From the NCBI GenBank assembly GCA_900551995.1, contig URXW01000043.1, positions 1 to 13,902 of the forward strand: 13,902 nucleotides of DNA. Reading direction: 5' to 3'. The stretch comes from an uncultured Eubacteriales bacterium (lineage in GTDB: Bacteria > Bacillota > Clostridia > Oscillospirales > Oscillospiraceae). The translations under genes and the position numbers were made by a program. The notes below the pieces were generated by a model, which was not told where the DNA came from, searched no databases, and saw only the letters and a program-made list of their open reading frames with translations. Positions 12,501 through 13,902 of this stretch are shown here, in pieces. Every line of letters starts with the position of its first letter. The first letter of the stretch is position 1.

Positions 12501-13346
12501 TTACAGCCACTTTTTGTGCTTGAAGAACCACAGCAGACCCGCCACCAGCAGCACGCTGGCGGCGATGATCACGGGATAGCCCCACTCCGATTGCAGCTCC
12601 GGCATATTGGCGAAGTTCATGCCGAACCAGCCGGTGATCAGCGTCAGCGGCAGAAACAGCACCGTCACGATGGTAAAGACCCGCATCAGGTCGTTTTGCT
12701 GGATGGACAGCTGGCTCTGGTACGCCTCCCGCAGCTGCGCCACCAGCTCCTGCAGGGCGCAGACCTTTTGCAGATACCGGTCGGTGCGCCGTCCCAGCAC
12801 CTCCAGACGCGCCAGCGTCTCCGGGGAGAGCAGCCCGTTGTCGTTGGCGCACATCTCGTCGAAGATGGCGTCCAGCTGCTCATAGTACCGCTTCAGACGC
12901 AGCAGCTCGCGCCGCCACGCGGCGATGCGCCGGGGCGCGTCTGAATGGGAGCGTCCCTCCAAGATGAGGTTTTCCCCCTCGTTGATGCGCCCCTCCAGCT
13001 TTTCCAGATAGACCATGTCGCCCTTGAAAAGCCGGGTGAAGAAAAGGTACAGCAGCTGCTGGTTGTCCATGGGCGCGGCGGCGGTCAGCTCCTGCACAGT
13101 GCCATGCACGTACTGCTGGGCGGCTTCGTCCCGGCAGAAGAAAAACAGATCCTCGCGGTCAATGTACACCAGCACCTTACCGCTTTTGCCCGCCTTATGC
13201 ACGTCGTACCAGTCGAACGCCATCAGGTCGTAATTTTTGAAGGACTCAAAGCTCTCCGTCTGGTGCTCCCCTATATACTGGAACACGGAGGCGTCCATTT
13301 TGTCCGCCACCTGCGCCATATCGTTCCAAAGCAGTACCATCTGCAT
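12501..13346 (-). CDS. corA: CorA-family divalent metal ion channel/transporter
   Basis: This 281-residue protein matches CorA-type Mg(II)/Co(II) transporters, which form pentameric channels with a large cytoplasmic funnel. The cytoplasmic part (about 1-220) ends in a long helix. The first membrane helix (about 222-241) is followed by the signature FGMNF with Gly-Met-Asn at 242-244. A short periplasmic loop (ANMPELQSEWG) and the second helix (about 256-275) follow, with a basic end (KHKKWL). The protein is somewhat shorter than the classical 316-residue CorA. The ATG at 13346 is chosen because the promoter lies just upstream. A second ATG at 13340 is possible. The in-frame extension to 13799 runs through the promoter and the opposite gene and is rejected. 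The transported metal cannot be told from sequence. Confidence 0.93.
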   Translation of the reverse strand: MQMVLLWNDMAQVADKMDASVFQYIGEHQTESFESFKNYDLMAFDWYDVHKAGKSGKVLVYIDREDLFFFCRDEAAQQYVHGTVQELTAAAPMDNQQLLYLFFTRLFKGDMVYLEKLEGRINEGENLILEGRSHSDAPRRIAAWRRELLRLKRYYEQLDAIFDEMCANDNGLLSPETLARLEVLGRRTDRYLQKVCALQELVAQLREAYQSQLSIQQNDLMRVFTIVTVLFLPLTLITGWFGMNFANMPELQSEWGYPVIIAASVLLVAGLLWFFKHKKWL

Positions 13347-13370
13347 ACCATCACCGACCCTTTCAAGGGA

Positions 13371-13399
13371 AGTATACCCCCCTGAGCCGCCCGCGTCAA
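13371..13399 (-). promoter_or_regulatory. Promoter of corA
   Basis: On the - strand, TTGACG (13399-13394) and TATACT (13376-13371) are separated by exactly 17 bases. Transcription would begin near 13364, leaving a leader of about 18 bases before the ATG. There is therefore no room for a magnesium riboswitch. Confidence 0.75.
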
Positions 13400-13400
13400 G

Positions 13401-13429
13401 TTGACTTTCCCCGCTGCCGCTGGTAGAAT
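13401..13429 (+). promoter_or_regulatory. Promoter of the cysteine-rich small-domain gene
   Basis: TTGACT (13401-13406), a 17-base spacer and TAGAAT (13424-13429) form a strong sigma-70-type promoter. Its -35 lies one base from the -35 of the corA promoter on the other strand. The start of transcription would be near 13436. Confidence 0.78.
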
Positions 13430-13472
13430 AGGGGAGGCGAGACACCATTCTGAGAAAAGGAAGAGGATCAAC

Positions 13473-13763
13473 GTGGACGATATGCAAAGAAAAAAGCCGG
13501 AGGAGTGCGCGTACTCCTTCAATCAGCATAGGGCGTGCGAGTTTTTTCCCTGCCACAAGACCGACCATCCGGAGGACTTCAACTGCCTGTTCTGCTACTG
13601 TCCCCTCTATACGCTGGGCAGCAAGTGCGGCGGGAACTTCCGGTACCTGGAAAACGGCGTGAAGGACTGCTCCGGCTGCCTTTTGCCCCACGGGCGCGGC
13701 AGCTACAGCTACGTTATCTCCAAGTATCCGGAGCTGATGGAGCTGGCAAAGAAGAACCGGTAA
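13473..13763 (+). CDS. Cysteine-rich small-domain protein
   Basis: This is a 96-residue protein matching the cysteine-rich small domain family, a presumed zinc- or metal-binding fold that also occurs near or fused to cobalamin biosynthesis enzymes. Nine cysteines are present (12, 22, 27, 38, 41, 43, 52, 66, 69), in the recognisable order CEFFPCHK, FNCLFCYCPLY, KCGGNFRY and KDCSGCLLPH. The GTG at 13473 is preferred: GAGG (13463-13466) lies six bases upstream, whereas the ATG at 13482 would be 15 bases away. A longer frame from 13401 would begin in the -35 hexamer. It is divergent from corA. A role in metal handling is plausible but not shown. Confidence 0.85.
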   Translation: MDDMQRKKPEECAYSFNQHRACEFFPCHKTDHPEDFNCLFCYCPLYTLGSKCGGNFRYLENGVKDCSGCLLPHGRGSYSYVISKYPELMELAKKNR

Positions 13764-13818
13764 GGGAGCGGAAGGCAAACAGAGCTTCCGGCTCCCCACG
13801 CCGGTGTGAGCACCGGCG
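13764..13818 (+). other. Two hairpins after the cysteine-rich gene
   Basis: GGGAGCGGAAG (13764-13774) pairs with CTTCCGGCTCCC (13785-13796), with one bulged G and a 10-base loop, starting directly after the stop codon. CGCCGGTG (13799-13806) then pairs with CACCGGCG (13811-13818) around TGAG. Neither is followed by a T run, so termination, if any, would not be by the standard intrinsic mechanism. Confidence 0.6.
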
Positions 13819-13834
13819 CGGAATGACAGATACG

Positions 13835-13877
13835 GCAGGCTGTCGAGAAAAGCCGTCGGCTTTTCTCGACAGCCTGC
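13835..13877. repeat. Perfect 20-bp inverted repeat
   Basis: The arm at 13835-13854 begins GCAGGCTGTCGAG and is exactly complementary to 13858-13877, with only a GTC loop. No T run follows (CAATAATGCCG), although a small AATAA/TTATT hairpin and TTTT lie further on. It could be a dispersed intergenic palindrome, a cruciform-forming element or an atypical terminator. The window ends 25 bases later. Confidence 0.8.
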
Positions 13878-13902
13878 AATAATGCCGTTATTTTCGTGCC
13901 GC

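Noticed and set aside
13347..13370. Magnesium riboswitch (M-box) upstream of corA
   Set aside because: The leader implied by the promoter is only about 18 bases, too short for such an element.
13347..13799. N-terminal extension of CorA by about 150 residues
   Set aside because: It runs through the corA promoter and antisense to the cysteine-rich gene. A strong promoter (13371-13399) implies transcription starts inside it.

Overview
The window is high-GC, densely packed bacterial chromosome. Gene order, protein sequences, AGGAGG-type ribosome binding sites and a 7-gene pst-pho operon point to Clostridia, most likely a gut Oscillospiraceae-type Firmicute. The lineage is inferred from protein character only. 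All genes look intact, and no mobile element, tRNA, rRNA or CRISPR array was seen.

Layout: (1) Positions 1-1370, + strand: the 3' end of rpsB (ribosomal protein S2) and complete tsf (EF-Ts), separated by a perfect terminator-like hairpin and closed by a strong terminator. (2) Positions 1371-1493: about three copies of a 40-bp tandem repeat lying between convergent transcription units, plus the terminator of the phosphate operon. (3) Positions 1494-8009, - strand: a phosphate operon in transcription order pstS, pstC, pstA, pstB, phoU, phoB-like regulator, phoR-like kinase. It is driven by a promoter with 11-bp-spaced TTTACA-type Pho boxes. Junctions downstream of pstC overlap or are separated by only a few bases. 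(4) Positions 8007-8493, - strand: a short DtxR/MntR-family metalloregulator with its own promoter and terminator. (5) Positions 8522-12133, + strand: a ferrous iron operon, feoA-feoA-feoB, followed by a FeoB-associated Cys-rich membrane peptide and a small HMA-domain protein. (6) Positions 12132-12493, + strand: a DUF2325 protein. (7) Positions 12501-13763: a CorA-type metal channel (- strand) divergent from a cysteine-rich small-domain protein (+ strand), with back-to-back sigma-70-type promoters. (8) Positions 13764-13902: three consecutive hairpins, including a perfect 20-bp inverted repeat.

How they fit: the pst genes import phosphate. PhoU and the downstream two-component pair probably sense Pst status and autoregulate the operon through the Pho boxes. 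The metalloregulator is divergent from feo, and the feo leader holds two copies of an 18-bp dyad, GGTTA-N8-TAACC. A third copy of the same geometry, (A)GTTA-N8-TAAC(C), sits over the probable promoter of the DUF2325 gene. This suggests a local iron regulon that includes a protein of unknown function. This shared operator, a large extracytoplasmic insert in FeoB, and a possible alternative RNA fold in the feo leader are the observations most worth following.
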